A stretch of DNA of 64,000 bases, taken from Ezakiella massiliensis. GTDB lineage: Bacteria; Bacillota; Clostridia; Tissierellales; Peptoniphilaceae. Of this stretch, positions 1-9,523 are shown piece by piece. Positions within the stretch are counted from its first letter, which is position 1. Each line of letters starts with the position of its first letter. The notes under the pieces are model-generated. The model had not been told where the DNA came from. It worked only from the letters and a program-made list of their open reading frames with translations, and ran no database searches. The stretch lies in NCBI RefSeq assembly GCF_900120165.1, contig NZ_LT635475.1:248001-312000 (forward strand), written 5' to 3'. The translations under genes and the position numbers were made by a program.

Positions 1-1718
1 TTCCCTGTAATATCATTAAAGAATGGATCTGCATTTGCAGCTATCAAGCTTACTCTATTTATGAGATTAGGTAGGACAAGATTTTTATCCTTTGAGATAT
101 CATTAACAATGTCAATTAAATCATCCTCTTTAAAATAATCAGTTAAGGAGGATGGAATCCCCCTTAATAAAAAGCTATCCTTACCCATGGCTGTCAGATC
201 AAATCCAAGGTCAAGCATTAAATCTAGATTATTATTTATAAATTCGGCATCGCTATAATCAAATTTGTAAATTATAGGCTCTAAAAAACCCTGTATAGGT
301 ACATTTTTTTCACTTATGTCCTTTGTATAGAGATCGTAAAAGTTTCTAGATAGTGCATGCTGCAAGTCCATTAATATAATTAAATTATTAGGCCTATTTT
401 CAATTAGTAGATATTTTTTAATAATAATACCTATTACTTTGTTAAAGCTGCCAACTTGTTTATCTGGAAATATATTATTTAAGTATATTATACTATCAGG
501 CTCATAATTTGTTTCATTTTCGTGGACGATTATATTTGGAACAGAAATATTTAGCTCATTTTGTATATAAGGTACGCCTGGGGCCTCTTCATTCTCTAAA
601 TCAGATGGCCTAATAACTTTTTCTTCCGTTGGAATATCAATATAAATCTCATCTTCTTTAACCTTGCTTGTATCAAGATTATCTTTTTCATAAATTCTAA
701 ACTCTATAGAATCATCATCTTGATTATTAAAGAAAGAAAATTTATTAGACTCATCTAATGAATTAGATATAGTCGATTTTATTTCGCTAATTAAATCTTC
801 ATTAAATGTTATCTTTACATATTTTTTGGACGGATGAATATTGACATCGACTTCATTTTTATCTACATCAATGAATAAAAAAAATAAGGGATGCTTAGTA
901 TTAGGTATTTTACCAAAATATTGACTTTCAACCGCTTTGGATAGCTCTTCGTTATAGACTATTCTGTTATTTATAAATATCATTTGGTTAGATGTATTGT
1001 TAGAATATAAATTGCTATTAGATATATAGCCATTTATGCGGTCTGATTTTACTTCAATTATATCTTTAACAACATTCTTTCCAAAAACTTCAAAGATTGC
1101 TTGTTTTAAATCATTGGATCCAGATGTGTTTAATAAAACTCTAGAATTCGACACAAGTTTAAAGGCCACTTGAGGATATCCAATGGCAAAACGTTCTATC
1201 AAAGACCTAATACGATTTTCTTCTGTCCTGTCGCTTGCCAACAGGCGTTTTCTAACGGGCATATTGCCAAACAAATCCTCCACAATTAGACTTGTGCCTT
1301 GATTTGCAACAGCATTTGTTTTGTTTATAAAGTTTCCGTATTCATATTGAATCCTATATGCTTCCTCTCCTTGGACTTTACTTACAAGGCTTGCTTTTGA
1401 AACACTTGCAATCGAATTTAAAGCTTCTCCTCTGAATCCACAAGAATTAAGGTTGTAGATTTCATCAAAAGAAAGAATCTTTGAAGTGCAATGTTTTTTA
1501 AAAGCATAATCCAAATCATCATAGCTTATGCCAATTCCATTATCAGTTACTCTTATATAATCTTTTCCACCAGATTTAATATCTATCAGTATGGAAGTAC
1601 TCTTAGCATCTATTGAATTTTCTACAGCTTCTTTGATAACGGATTCTGGTCTTTCAATAACCTCACCTGCTGCAATTTTTTCAATTGTATCTTGAGAAAG
1701 TTCTCTAATTTTATTCAT
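1..1718 (-). CDS. mutL: DNA mismatch repair protein MutL (3' end outside window)
   Basis: MutL links mismatch recognition by MutS to strand removal. The frame opens at an ATG at 1716-1718 preceded by AAAGGA and stays open to the window edge, about 572 codons. The N-terminus has the GHKL ATPase motifs: EAVENSIDA (Bergerat motif I), DNGIGI and GFRGEAL. A linker rich in acidic residues follows, then the C-terminal dimerisation domain. Where endonuclease-type MutL proteins carry DQHAxxE, this one reads DLQHALSR (about residues 451-458), and the later Cys/Lys-containing motif reads SLIAANADPF (about 557-566), so the nuclease site looks lost. The start overlaps the end of mutS by 8 bases, so the two are translated from one message. 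The identity is secure; the loss of nuclease activity is inferred. Confidence 0.95.
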   Translation of the reverse strand, partial: MNKIRELSQDTIEKIAAGEVIERPESVIKEAVENSIDAKSTSILIDIKSGGKDYIRVTDNGIGISYDDLDYAFKKHCTSKILSFDEIYNLNSCGFRGEALNSIASVSKASLVSKVQGEEAYRIQYEYGNFINKTNAVANQGTSLIVEDLFGNMPVRKRLLASDRTEENRIRSLIERFAIGYPQVAFKLVSNSRVLLNTSGSNDLKQAIFEVFGKNVVKDIIEVKSDRINGYISNSNLYSNNTSNQMIFINNRIVYNEELSKAVESQYFGKIPNTKHPLFFLFIDVDKNEVDVNIHPSKKYVKITFNEDLISEIKSTISNSLDESNKFSFFNNQDDDSIEFRIYEKDNLDTSKVKEDEIYIDIPTEEKVIRPSDLENEEAPGVPYIQNELNISVPNIIVHENETNYEPDSIIYLNNIFPDKQVGSFNKVIGIIIKKYLLIENRPNNLIILMDLQHALSRNFYDLYTKDISEKNVPIQGFLEPIIYKFDYSDAEFINNNLDLMLDLGFDLTAMGKDSFLLRGIPSSLTDYFKEDDLIDIVNDISKDKNLVLPNLINRVSLIAANADPFFNDITG

Positions 1719-4311
1719 AGATATCATCCTTTATTTCATACAAAAACTTTAATGCATCTATAGGTGACATTTTATCAGGCACTAGATCTTTAATTTTTTT
1801 AATAACCTTTTCTTCATTTTTATTATTGCTTTTAGTTTTGCTTGTAGGTTTTTGTTCATTAGCTAAAAAAGTAAATTGTGCGTACGAATTATCGCTTGCT
1901 TTGCTAGTGTTTGCAAAGTTTTCTTGATAGTGTTCGGCAATATCAGTTAGCGAATTAGGTAGTCCAGCTAATTTGGCAACATGAATACCATAGGATTTAT
2001 TAGTAACCCCTGGCTTTACCTTGCGTAAAAACAAAATCTCGTCATTATTTTCTCTTATATCAAGTGTGAGATTAAATACATGTGGAAGTTTATCTTCAAG
2101 CTCAGATAATTCTTGATAATGAGTAGAAAACATTGTTTTTGCACCAATTTCTTTTACTATATACTCCATAAGAGCAAAAGCAATGGACATGCCATCATAA
2201 GTGCTTGTTCCCCTTCCAACTTCATCTAATAATATCAAAGAATCTTTGCTTGCATTGTTTAAAATATTACTTACTTCTGTCATTTCAACCATAAAAGTAG
2301 ACTTGCCTTGATTTAGGGCATCGCTTGCTCCTATTCTTGTAAAAATATTGTCTATTATGCATAAATTAGCACTATCCGCTGGAATAAATGAACCAATTTG
2401 TGCCAGGATTTGATTTAAGGCAATCGTCCTCATATAAGTTGATTTACCACTCATGTTTGGACCAGTAATGATTGCATACCTATTTTCCATATCAAAGAAA
2501 GCATCATTTGGAATAAAGTCTTCAAGTGATGTATTTAATTCAACTACGGGATGCCTGCATGCTTTTAATTCTGTAATCCCGTTTGTATTAAAGTTTGGTC
2601 TTACATATCCATTCAGCCTAGTTGCCTCTGCTAATGATAAAAGTGCATCCAAACTTGCAAGACTTTCTGCAAGTAATTTTAGTGAAGAAATGCTTGGTAT
2701 AATGGAAACTAGTATTTGATCATAGAGTTCTTTTTCAAGTTCTAAAGCTTCTTTTGAAGCATTTAAAATCTTGTACTCTATTTCAGACAGGTCATTAGTC
2801 ATATACCTTTCTACATTCTTTAAGGTTTGAATCCTCCTAAAATAATCAGGAACATTTTCAATTTGTCCTTTTGAAACCTCAATAAAATATCCAGTTACTT
2901 TATTGTATTTTACTCTTAAATTCTTTATAGAAGATTCTTCTTTTAGTTTATTTTCATAATCTAAAAGTAAATTTTCTGAATGCCTGGACCTGCTTTTAAT
3001 TTCATCCAGATTGCTATTATATCCATCTCTTATACAATCTCCATCATTAATAGAGTTTGGAGGCTCATCAACTATTGATTCATCAATTAAATGAAATATG
3101 GATTCATTTGGATCGATTTTAATAGTATCAAAAGCCTTAGAGTCAAAAGATGAAATAATTTCTTTAATCCTTGGAACAACACCTAAACTAGTCTTTAAGT
3201 TGATTAGGTCTCTTGGACCTGCAATCTTTGCAACTATTTTAGAAACAATTCTTTCAATATCTGAAACATAATCCAGTAAATCTTTGATGTTCTCAGATGT
3301 AATTGGATCAGAATAAAAACATTCAACAATATCAAGTCTTGTATTGATTTGTTTTATATCCAATAGTGGTCTTTCAACCATACTTTTTAGCATGCGTGAG
3401 CCTTTAGAAGTTACTGTCTTATCTAATACATTTAATAAAGACCCCTTCTTACTGTTATCAAAAATAGTTTTTATTATTTCAAGATTTTTAATGGCAATAT
3501 CATCTAAGCCCATATAAGCATTGATTGAAATCCTTGAAACAGAATTTATATGTCCTAGTTTAGTATTTTTATTTTCAATCAAATATTGAAATAGCATATA
3601 CATTGAGTTTGTTTCAAAATCATTAAAGCTCTCATAATTATCTAAGCCAACAATGTCATTAACTAGAGTTTTAAGGTCGTTAAAAGATTTTTTATTATGA
3701 GAATTAACAAATATTACATTAAATTTTTCTTTTGAAAGCTTATCATAAAGCAATTGTTCATTTACTATAATCTCTTTGGGATCAAACTTATTTAATTCGC
3801 TATATAAATTTTTAAAATCATCTATTTCAAATTCTTCAAGCATTAGCTCTCCAGTTGAAATATCACAAAAACTGGCCCCAATTTTATCTCCTACATAAAT
3901 TGATCCTATAAAATTATTTTCGCTATTATTTAAATATCCATCATCCAAAATTGTGCCTGGAGTAAAAACTTTTACAATTCCTCTATCTACCAGCCCTTTT
4001 GAATTTGCAGGATCTTCTAATTGCTCACAGATTGCAACCTTATACCCTTCGGCTATTAAATTTTTTATATACTGAGTTGCAGAATGATACGGTACACCAC
4101 ACATAGGGGCCCGTTCTTCAAGACCACAGTCTCTACCTGTAAGCGCCAAGCCCAATATCTTTGAAGCAATAATAGCATCATCAAAAAACATCTCATAAAA
4201 ATCACCCAATCTATAGAAAAGGATCGTATCCATACATTCTTTTTTAATTTTTGCATACTGTTTCATCATTGGTGTTAAATTATTAATATCAATGTTTTTT
4301 AATGAAATCAT
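1711..4311 (-). CDS. mutS: DNA mismatch repair protein MutS
   Basis: MutS finds mismatches and small loops in new DNA and recruits MutL. The 866-residue length is typical. The N-terminal mismatch-binding domain contains FYRLGDFYEMFFDDA, with the Phe-X-Glu element that wedges into the mismatch. The C-terminal ATPase domain has Walker A GPNMSGKST, Walker B LILLDEVGRGTST and the downstream STHYQEL. The last residues form a small helical tail of the kind that mediates tetramer formation. The start codon abuts the stop of miaB, and the 3' end overlaps mutL, giving the order miaB-mutS-mutL that is common in Clostridia. Nothing is odd in the sequence. Confidence 0.98.
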   Translation of the reverse strand: MISLKNIDINNLTPMMKQYAKIKKECMDTILFYRLGDFYEMFFDDAIIASKILGLALTGRDCGLEERAPMCGVPYHSATQYIKNLIAEGYKVAICEQLEDPANSKGLVDRGIVKVFTPGTILDDGYLNNSENNFIGSIYVGDKIGASFCDISTGELMLEEFEIDDFKNLYSELNKFDPKEIIVNEQLLYDKLSKEKFNVIFVNSHNKKSFNDLKTLVNDIVGLDNYESFNDFETNSMYMLFQYLIENKNTKLGHINSVSRISINAYMGLDDIAIKNLEIIKTIFDNSKKGSLLNVLDKTVTSKGSRMLKSMVERPLLDIKQINTRLDIVECFYSDPITSENIKDLLDYVSDIERIVSKIVAKIAGPRDLINLKTSLGVVPRIKEIISSFDSKAFDTIKIDPNESIFHLIDESIVDEPPNSINDGDCIRDGYNSNLDEIKSRSRHSENLLLDYENKLKEESSIKNLRVKYNKVTGYFIEVSKGQIENVPDYFRRIQTLKNVERYMTNDLSEIEYKILNASKEALELEKELYDQILVSIIPSISSLKLLAESLASLDALLSLAEATRLNGYVRPNFNTNGITELKACRHPVVELNTSLEDFIPNDAFFDMENRYAIITGPNMSGKSTYMRTIALNQILAQIGSFIPADSANLCIIDNIFTRIGASDALNQGKSTFMVEMTEVSNILNNASKDSLILLDEVGRGTSTYDGMSIAFALMEYIVKEIGAKTMFSTHYQELSELEDKLPHVFNLTLDIRENNDEILFLRKVKPGVTNKSYGIHVAKLAGLPNSLTDIAEHYQENFANTSKASDNSYAQFTFLANEQKPTSKTKSNNKNEEKVIKKIKDLVPDKMSPIDALKFLYEIKDDIYE

Positions 4312-5618
4312 TATCTTACCTCTTTACCATAACTTGTAAATGTGTTTACCTTATCAACCTCAACGGTTAAAATTCTGCCAATATCATCCTTAGAGCCTTC
4401 AAAAACAATAGTCCTACCGTACTCGTTTCTGCCTTCTATTGTTGCGTTATCTTCGTTATAACTCTCTACTAAAACCTCATATCTCTTACCCACCGTATCT
4501 TCGTGGTTTTTTAACTGTATATCATTCATCAAATCTGTCAACCTGTCAAACCTATCTTTAACAACATCTTTATCCAGTGGCTTTAATCTTGCTGCTGGTG
4601 TGTGGGGTCTAGGCGAAAATATGAATGTAAATGCAGAGTCATATCTTACCTCTTTAATTATATCCAAGGTCCTCTCAAAATCCTCTTCGGTCTCTGTTGG
4701 ATATCCAACAATTATATCAGTTGAAAAAGAAATATCTGGCCTTACCTTCTTTGCATAATCTATAATTTTTAAATATTTTTCAGTATCATAGTGCCTATTC
4801 ATATCTTTTAAGACTTTGTCTGAACCAGATTGAATAGGTAGATGTAGCTGAGGCATTAAATTATCAACTGATGAATAACAATCCAAAAACTCCTCACTTA
4901 TATCTCTAGGGTGCGGAGTCATAAACCTAATTCTTTTTAAATCTCTAATCTGACCAAGCTCTTTTAATAGTCCAGCAAAATTAGTTCCATCTTTAAATAT
5001 TTTTCCATAGGAGTTTACATTTTGACCTAAAAGCATAACCTCTTTTACGCCATCGTTAACTAAAAATTTAACTTCATCCACTATATCTTTTTGTAATCTA
5101 GAGGTTTCTCTCCCCCTTGTGTACGGAACAATACAGTAAGTGCAAAAATTATTACAACCATAAGTAATATTTACAAAGCTTTTAAATTTAAAAGGTCGAA
5201 CTGCATTAAAGGTCTTGTCAATATAATCATTCTCTTCTTTTATTTCTACAACAGTTTTTCCAGTATTCAAATATTCCTTAATAAAACTATCAATCTTATC
5301 AATATTATTGGTACCAAAAATTATATTAACATTTTTATATTTTTCTAAAATAGTATTTCTAATCTCTTCGGATTGCATCATGCAACCACATACACAGACA
5401 ATCTTGTTATCAAAATGAGAGTCGCCCTTTAGCCAACCTAAATTACCATAAACCTTGTTTTCAGCATTTTTTCTGATAGCACAAGTATTAAAAATTATTA
5501 AATCAGCATCCTTAAGCTCATCTGTATATGAGTATCCCATATCTTCAAGCTTATGGGCTAAAATTTCTGAGTCATGCTCATTCATTTGACAACCATATGT
5601 TTTAATAATATATTTCAA
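4311..5618 (-). CDS. miaB: tRNA-2-methylthio-N6-dimethylallyladenosine synthase MiaB
   Basis: MiaB is a radical-SAM enzyme that adds the 2-methylthio group to N6-isopentenyl-A37 of tRNAs reading UNN codons. It has the N-terminal UPF0004 domain with its cluster-binding cysteines (YGCQMNEHDSE, FNTCAIR, CGCMMQ). The radical-SAM motif CNNFCTYCIVPYTRGRE follows, and then a C-terminal TRAM RNA-binding domain that ends in a lysine- and arginine-containing tail. The 435-residue length fits the family. The gene is separated from the upstream S1 gene by a terminator-like hairpin and shares its last base with the start of mutS. Confidence 0.97.
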   Translation of the reverse strand: MKYIIKTYGCQMNEHDSEILAHKLEDMGYSYTDELKDADLIIFNTCAIRKNAENKVYGNLGWLKGDSHFDNKIVCVCGCMMQSEEIRNTILEKYKNVNIIFGTNNIDKIDSFIKEYLNTGKTVVEIKEENDYIDKTFNAVRPFKFKSFVNITYGCNNFCTYCIVPYTRGRETSRLQKDIVDEVKFLVNDGVKEVMLLGQNVNSYGKIFKDGTNFAGLLKELGQIRDLKRIRFMTPHPRDISEEFLDCYSSVDNLMPQLHLPIQSGSDKVLKDMNRHYDTEKYLKIIDYAKKVRPDISFSTDIIVGYPTETEEDFERTLDIIKEVRYDSAFTFIFSPRPHTPAARLKPLDKDVVKDRFDRLTDLMNDIQLKNHEDTVGKRYEVLVESYNEDNATIEGRNEYGRTIVFEGSKDDIGRILTVEVDKVNTFTSYGKEVR

Positions 5619-5630
5619 AATATCACCTAA

Positions 5631-5662
5631 CTAAATAAAGCTGCCTATAGATATAGGCAGCT
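5631..5662 (-). terminator. Hairpin terminator after the S1 gene
   Basis: On the minus strand a 10-bp stem AGCTGCCTAT/ATAGGCAGCT with an ATCT loop is followed by TTATTT. It lies between the stop of the S1-like gene and the start of miaB. Because miaB has little other upstream space, this may reduce rather than abolish transcription into miaB-mutS-mutL. Confidence 0.8.
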
Positions 5663-5677
5663 TCTCAAAATTAAAAT

Positions 5678-6973
5678 TTATTCTTCTGTATCATCTGATT
5701 CAGCTTGAGCCATTTTCTTAAGTTCGCCAAGAACTTCACTATCGAAAAGTGGATTATCAATAGGATTTGTTTCTACTTTTTCTTCCTTTGGAGCTTCTTC
5801 TTTAACTCTTTCTTTTCTTGGGCGACGTTCTCTTTGTGGCTTTTCAGGTTCAACTAAAGCTCTCATACTCAAAGAAACCTTCTTGTCTTCATCCTTAATA
5901 TCTACGATTTTGGCTTCTACTTCTTGACCAATATTAAGAACATCTGATGGCTTTTCAATGTGTTCTACACAAATTTGTGAAATGTGTACAAGGCCATCAA
6001 TTCCATCGCCAACGTTAACAAATGCACCGAAATCTGGCATTGAAACAACTGTTCCTTTGATGGTATCGCCAACTTTGTAGTTGCTTGTGAAAGTTACCCA
6101 TGGATCTTCTTTTAATTGTTTGATTCCTAATGAAACTCTTTCTTTTTCTTGATCGATGTCTAAAACTTTAACTTCAATTTCATCGCCAACATTTAGAAGT
6201 TCTTTAGGACTTCTAATTCTTCCCCAGCTCATATCACTTATGTGGATCAAACCATCTACTGGTCCTAATTCAATAAATGCACCAAAGTTTGTAAGTCTAG
6301 CAACTTTACCAGTTCTAACTTGTCCAACTTCGATTTGACTCCAAAATTCATCTTTTTCTTTTTGAATTCTTTCACGTTCAATCTCACGTCTAGATACGAT
6401 TGCTCTTCTTCTAGATTTGTCAAAATCAATTAGTTCAACTTCTACAGTTTGACCTACTAGACCTGAGAGATTCTTTCTAAATCTGTCATAAGCATGGCTT
6501 GCAGGCATAAATAACCTAGCACCTTCATAGTCAGCTACTAAACCCTTGTTAACTTCTTCCTTGATAAGAACATTAAGATGTTCTTTAGCTTCAAATTTTG
6601 CTTCTAGATCATCCCATGCCTTAACGTCTTTAATTCTTCTTAAGCTTAATACTACATTACCTTCGCCATCGTCAACCTTAACGACGTAAACATCGATTTG
6701 GTCTCCAGCTTTAAAATGTTCTCTTGGGTCTTCAATATCTTCTGGCATTTCATCACGATTAATAATTCCGTCTGATCTGAAATTAATGTTAACCATAATT
6801 TGATTGTCAGTTACATATAGAATTTCTCCCGGTACAATCTGTCCTCTTCTGATGCGAGTAAATGTGTCCTCAATTTGTTGCATCATCGCATCTTGGTCTG
6901 TAGGTTGAACTGTTGTGTTTGACAATTCACTTTCGTTGTTTGAAACATTTGTGTTTAATTCATTTGTGTTCAT
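5678..6973 (-). CDS. rpsA: 30S ribosomal protein S1-like protein, four S1 repeats
   Basis: Proteins of this kind bind single-stranded mRNA and help translation; in low-GC Gram-positives they are often shorter than the six-repeat enterobacterial S1. The 431 residues contain four S1/OB repeats, starting near residues 42, 125, 215 and 300. The third and fourth carry the clear signatures TNFGAFIELGPVDGLIHIS and PDFGAFVNVGDGIDGLVHIS. The N-terminus is Asn/Thr/Gln-rich and the tail is rich in Glu, Lys and Arg. The start has a strong AAGGAGAG site. In many Clostridia this protein is fused to IspH; here ispH is separate and lies 153 bases upstream, with a possible structured leader in the gap. Confidence 0.9.
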   Translation of the reverse strand: MNTNELNTNVSNNESELSNTTVQPTDQDAMMQQIEDTFTRIRRGQIVPGEILYVTDNQIMVNINFRSDGIINRDEMPEDIEDPREHFKAGDQIDVYVVKVDDGEGNVVLSLRRIKDVKAWDDLEAKFEAKEHLNVLIKEEVNKGLVADYEGARLFMPASHAYDRFRKNLSGLVGQTVEVELIDFDKSRRRAIVSRREIERERIQKEKDEFWSQIEVGQVRTGKVARLTNFGAFIELGPVDGLIHISDMSWGRIRSPKELLNVGDEIEVKVLDIDQEKERVSLGIKQLKEDPWVTFTSNYKVGDTIKGTVVSMPDFGAFVNVGDGIDGLVHISQICVEHIEKPSDVLNIGQEVEAKIVDIKDEDKKVSLSMRALVEPEKPQRERRPRKERVKEEAPKEEKVETNPIDNPLFDSEVLGELKKMAQAESDDTEE

Positions 6974-7004
6974 AGTATCTCTCCTTCAATATCTTTTTTG
7001 ATTC

Positions 7005-7074
7005 TGTTACTGTGTCAGTAGGACTTATCATCCTTCTTAATCGACTCACCTGTCGGCTACCCCGATTCGTAACA
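7005..7074 (-). promoter_or_regulatory. Possible structured leader RNA of the S1 gene
   Basis: The 153-base gap between ispH and the S1 gene can fold as a branched RNA on the minus strand. An outer 6-bp helix TGTTAC/GTAACA (7069-7074 with 7005-7010) encloses two hairpins. One is closed by AATCG/CGATT (7063-7067 with 7039-7043), the other by AGGA/TCCT (7031-7034 with 7020-7023). The element ends about 30 bases before the start codon. This fold was found by eye and no energy or covariation was computed. It matches no riboswitch class that I recognise. Confidence 0.4.
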
Positions 7075-7126
7075 TCTTGAAGTAATCATACATCAACCAC
7101 ATATCCATACGGATTTTAAATTGATT

Positions 7127-7966
7127 TTATCCTTCAATGTTTCTGTCAATGTCGTTTAACACTCTAACAGTCTCCTCAATTATCCAGTCTGGAGTTGAAG
7201 CCCCAGCGGATACTCCTACTCTATTATACTTGTTAATCTCATATAAATCAAGTGAAAATACGTCTTTTGTTAAATAAAATGGAAAATTATTTTCTTTTAA
7301 AATATTTGCTAATTCTTTAGTGTTATTTGAATTTTCTCCGCCCAAAACAATTATACAATCTGTAAGATCCATTAACTTTATAATAGCCTGTCTTCGTTTT
7401 ATTGAAGCGTTGCAAATTGTATTTTGTATAATAAGGTTTTCTTTATTATCTTTAAATTTATTTAATATATATTCTGTTAAGATCTTTGACTTTTCAGTAT
7501 TTAAAGTCGTCTGCATAGTAACAAAGTATTTCTTATTTGTATCTAACTTATCAATATCAGAAACATCATCAACAATAATTGTGCCTTCAACTTGTGATAC
7601 TGTAGCCAAAACTTCAGGATGGGACTTAGACCCAAATATTATATTTATATATCCCAGTGAATTATATTTATCAATCATTTTATAAATATTTAATAAAACT
7701 GGACAAGTAGTATCTATCAAATTATATTTTTTTGCTAACTTATCTTTCTCGGACTTAATTGTCCCATGACTTCTTAAAATTAGATTTTTACACTCACAAC
7801 CATCCGTATATTCAACTATGCCAGCATCCTCTATCCTTCTTTGAACATCCTCGTTGTGGACAAGTTGACCAATAATAGCAGAGTCTTTTGCATTATCTAT
7901 CGCAAGATCAAAAGCCCTCTTAACTCCAAAGCAAAAACCTAATTCATCTGCTAAGATTACTTGCAT
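7127..7966 (-). CDS. ispH: 4-hydroxy-3-methylbut-2-enyl diphosphate reductase IspH
   Basis: IspH is the last enzyme of the non-mevalonate (MEP) isoprenoid pathway. It uses a 4Fe-4S cluster to reduce HMBPP to IPP and DMAPP. The three cluster cysteines are visible in LGFCFGVKRA near the N-terminus, in DTTCPVL, and in NTICNASIKRR. Conserved His residues appear in LRSHGT and GSKSHPEV. The 279-residue length is normal for the unfused form. The gene overlaps plsC upstream by 23 bases, continuing the cmk-plsC-ispH-S1 order that is common in Clostridia. Its product feeds the prenyltransferase encoded near 18.4-19.2 kb. Confidence 0.97.
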   Translation of the reverse strand: MQVILADELGFCFGVKRAFDLAIDNAKDSAIIGQLVHNEDVQRRIEDAGIVEYTDGCECKNLILRSHGTIKSEKDKLAKKYNLIDTTCPVLLNIYKMIDKYNSLGYINIIFGSKSHPEVLATVSQVEGTIIVDDVSDIDKLDTNKKYFVTMQTTLNTEKSKILTEYILNKFKDNKENLIIQNTICNASIKRRQAIIKLMDLTDCIIVLGGENSNNTKELANILKENNFPFYLTKDVFSLDLYEINKYNRVGVSAGASTPDWIIEETVRVLNDIDRNIEG

Positions 7967-8531
7967 CAGACATCTCCTTAATTGTAATCATGACATCCTT
8001 GCTCATTTTGTCATATAACTCTTTAGAAGTTAATTCGCTGCCTGTTTCTGGATAAATAGGATCCCCTACAAAAAATTCTACCTTAGAAAATAACCTGTAC
8101 TGAGATTTTATATAAATAGGTTGAATCCCTGTATTTGCTTTATATGCAATTAGTCCAACTCCCGCTTTTGCGTCATCAATATTAATATATTTTTTCCTGG
8201 TTCCTTGAGGAAATACTCCCAAAGCTTTATCATCTTTAAGAACATTTATAGAGTCCTTAATTGAACTTAATTCCGGTTTTTTTCTATCCACAGCTATCAT
8301 ATTTAATTTGTTGAACAACCATTTAACTGCTTTAATTTCAAAAAGCTCTTTCTTGGCCATAAAAATAATTTCCCTAGGAAAATATAAATACATTAAAATA
8401 GGATCCCAATTGGACAAATGATTGGCACAGAAAATAATAGGCCCATCACAAATAATTTTGTCCTTATTGTGAATCCTTACTCTAAAAAGTATATATGATA
8501 ATATTTTTGAAATAAATAAAATAAATTTCAT
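7944..8531 (-). CDS. plsC: 1-acyl-sn-glycerol-3-phosphate acyltransferase
   Basis: PlsC makes phosphatidic acid by acylating lysophosphatidic acid at the membrane. The catalytic HX4D motif is NHLSNWDP near residue 37, and the substrate-binding motif is FPQGTR, the usual FPEGTR with Gln. One N-terminal hydrophobic segment (MKFILFISKILSYILF) should anchor the protein. At 195 residues it is a short member of the family. It begins directly after cmk with no gap and overlaps ispH, so the three are probably made from one message. Confidence 0.93.
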   Translation of the reverse strand: MKFILFISKILSYILFRVRIHNKDKIICDGPIIFCANHLSNWDPILMYLYFPREIIFMAKKELFEIKAVKWLFNKLNMIAVDRKKPELSSIKDSINVLKDDKALGVFPQGTRKKYINIDDAKAGVGLIAYKANTGIQPIYIKSQYRLFSKVEFFVGDPIYPETGSELTSKELYDKMSKDVMITIKEMSDASNLSR

Positions 8532-9173
8532 TTAAACTCCCTGTATATGAGATAAAATCTCATCAATAGTATCATTAATTTTTTTATTTGAAGTATTAAT
8601 TATAATTGCATTTTCTGGGATAGCCAAAGGATCAATATCCCTTTCCTTATCCCTTTTATCCCTAGCTTCAATATCAATTAATATTTCTTGATAGCTCTTA
8701 CCATTTAGCATATCTTTTCTTTTAAGCTGATTGTATCTCCTGCGAGCACGAGTACTAGCACTTGCATCAATATAAAATTTATAGTCAGCATTAGGTAAAA
8801 CAGCTGTACCAATATCTCTCCCATCAACAATAACAGAATATTCATATGCCGTCTGTCTAATAATACTATTAACCTTTTCTCTAACATATCTCTTGGTTGC
8901 AATTACACTGGACATATTTGTCACGTCTGCAGTTCTAAGTTCGTCTTTTAAATGTTTTCCATCTAAAGATACACCATATTTATTATAACTTATACATATA
9001 TCTTTAACTTTATCCTTGGCATCTTCAAGGTCTATATTATTTTTAATTAGATAATAAGCAATCGTACGATAAATAGAGCCTGAATCTATATGCATAACTT
9101 TAAGTTTTTTTGAAACTTTCTTAGCTAGTGTGCTCTTACCTGACCCGCTAGGGCCATCAAAAGTAATAATCAT
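8532..9173 (-). CDS. cmk: Cytidylate kinase
   Basis: Cmk phosphorylates CMP and dCMP in nucleotide salvage and turnover. The N-terminal P-loop is GPSGSGKST, followed by MHIDSGSIYRTIAYY, the CMP-binding region of bacterial Cmk. VDGRDIGTAVLPNADYKFYI is the second family signature, and the lid contains DKRDKERD. The 213-residue length is typical. It overlaps the chorismate mutase gene upstream by 4 bases. Confidence 0.97.
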   Translation of the reverse strand: MIITFDGPSGSGKSTLAKKVSKKLKVMHIDSGSIYRTIAYYLIKNNIDLEDAKDKVKDICISYNKYGVSLDGKHLKDELRTADVTNMSSVIATKRYVREKVNSIIRQTAYEYSVIVDGRDIGTAVLPNADYKFYIDASASTRARRRYNQLKRKDMLNGKSYQEILIDIEARDKRDKERDIDPLAIPENAIIINTSNKKINDTIDEILSHIQGV

Positions 9174-9523
9174 TTTCCCTCCGCATATAAATCTGGTCTC
9201 AAAGATCTTGCCTTCCCAACATAAACGTGAGAAACACTTTTAGAAATATCAGTCGTTACAACAAATCTAATGCATTTTTCAAGAGAGCGTGCAACATACT
9301 GCTCCTGAACGCATATTATGGGAACATCAACTCCAGCCATCCTGATGCCAGGTCCTGGATAGGCTGATGTTATATCTTTCGTTGCTGTAGTTGTTATAGA
9401 TATAATATCATCTGATGAAATTTCATTAAGCTTAAGTATTTCTTTCATCAAATAGCAAGAAGCTTTGTTAACCTCATCAGCAGTATCATTTTCTATTGTA
9501 ATAGCTCCTCGTATAATCTTCAT
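9170..9523 (-). CDS. aroH: Chorismate mutase, AroH type
   Basis: This enzyme converts chorismate to prephenate on the way to phenylalanine and tyrosine. The 117-residue sequence follows the Bacillus subtilis AroH trimer fold: it starts IRGAITIENDT, and contains TTTATKDI, YPGPGIRMAG and a C-terminal HVYVGKARSLRPDL. The Arg and Glu residues of the active site are in place. No other aromatic pathway gene lies in the window. The gene sits between a flavoprotein gene and cmk with 4-base overlaps on both sides. Confidence 0.93.
   Translation of the reverse strand: MKIIRGAITIENDTADEVNKASCYLMKEILKLNEISSDDIISITTTATKDITSAYPGPGIRMAGVDVPIICVQEQYVARSLEKCIRFVVTTDISKSVSHVYVGKARSLRPDLYAEGK

Noticed and set aside
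2453..2719. Plus-strand frame inside mutS, and the many similar plus-strand frames elsewhere
   Set aside because: These are mirror frames of conserved minus-strand genes, with no ribosome sites and no recognisable domains.
7103..7114. Hairpin ATCC/GGAT after ispH as a terminator
   Set aside because: The stem is only 4 bp and no T-run follows.
8705..8902. Minus-strand frame inside cmk
   Set aside because: It is another frame of a clear cytidylate kinase gene.
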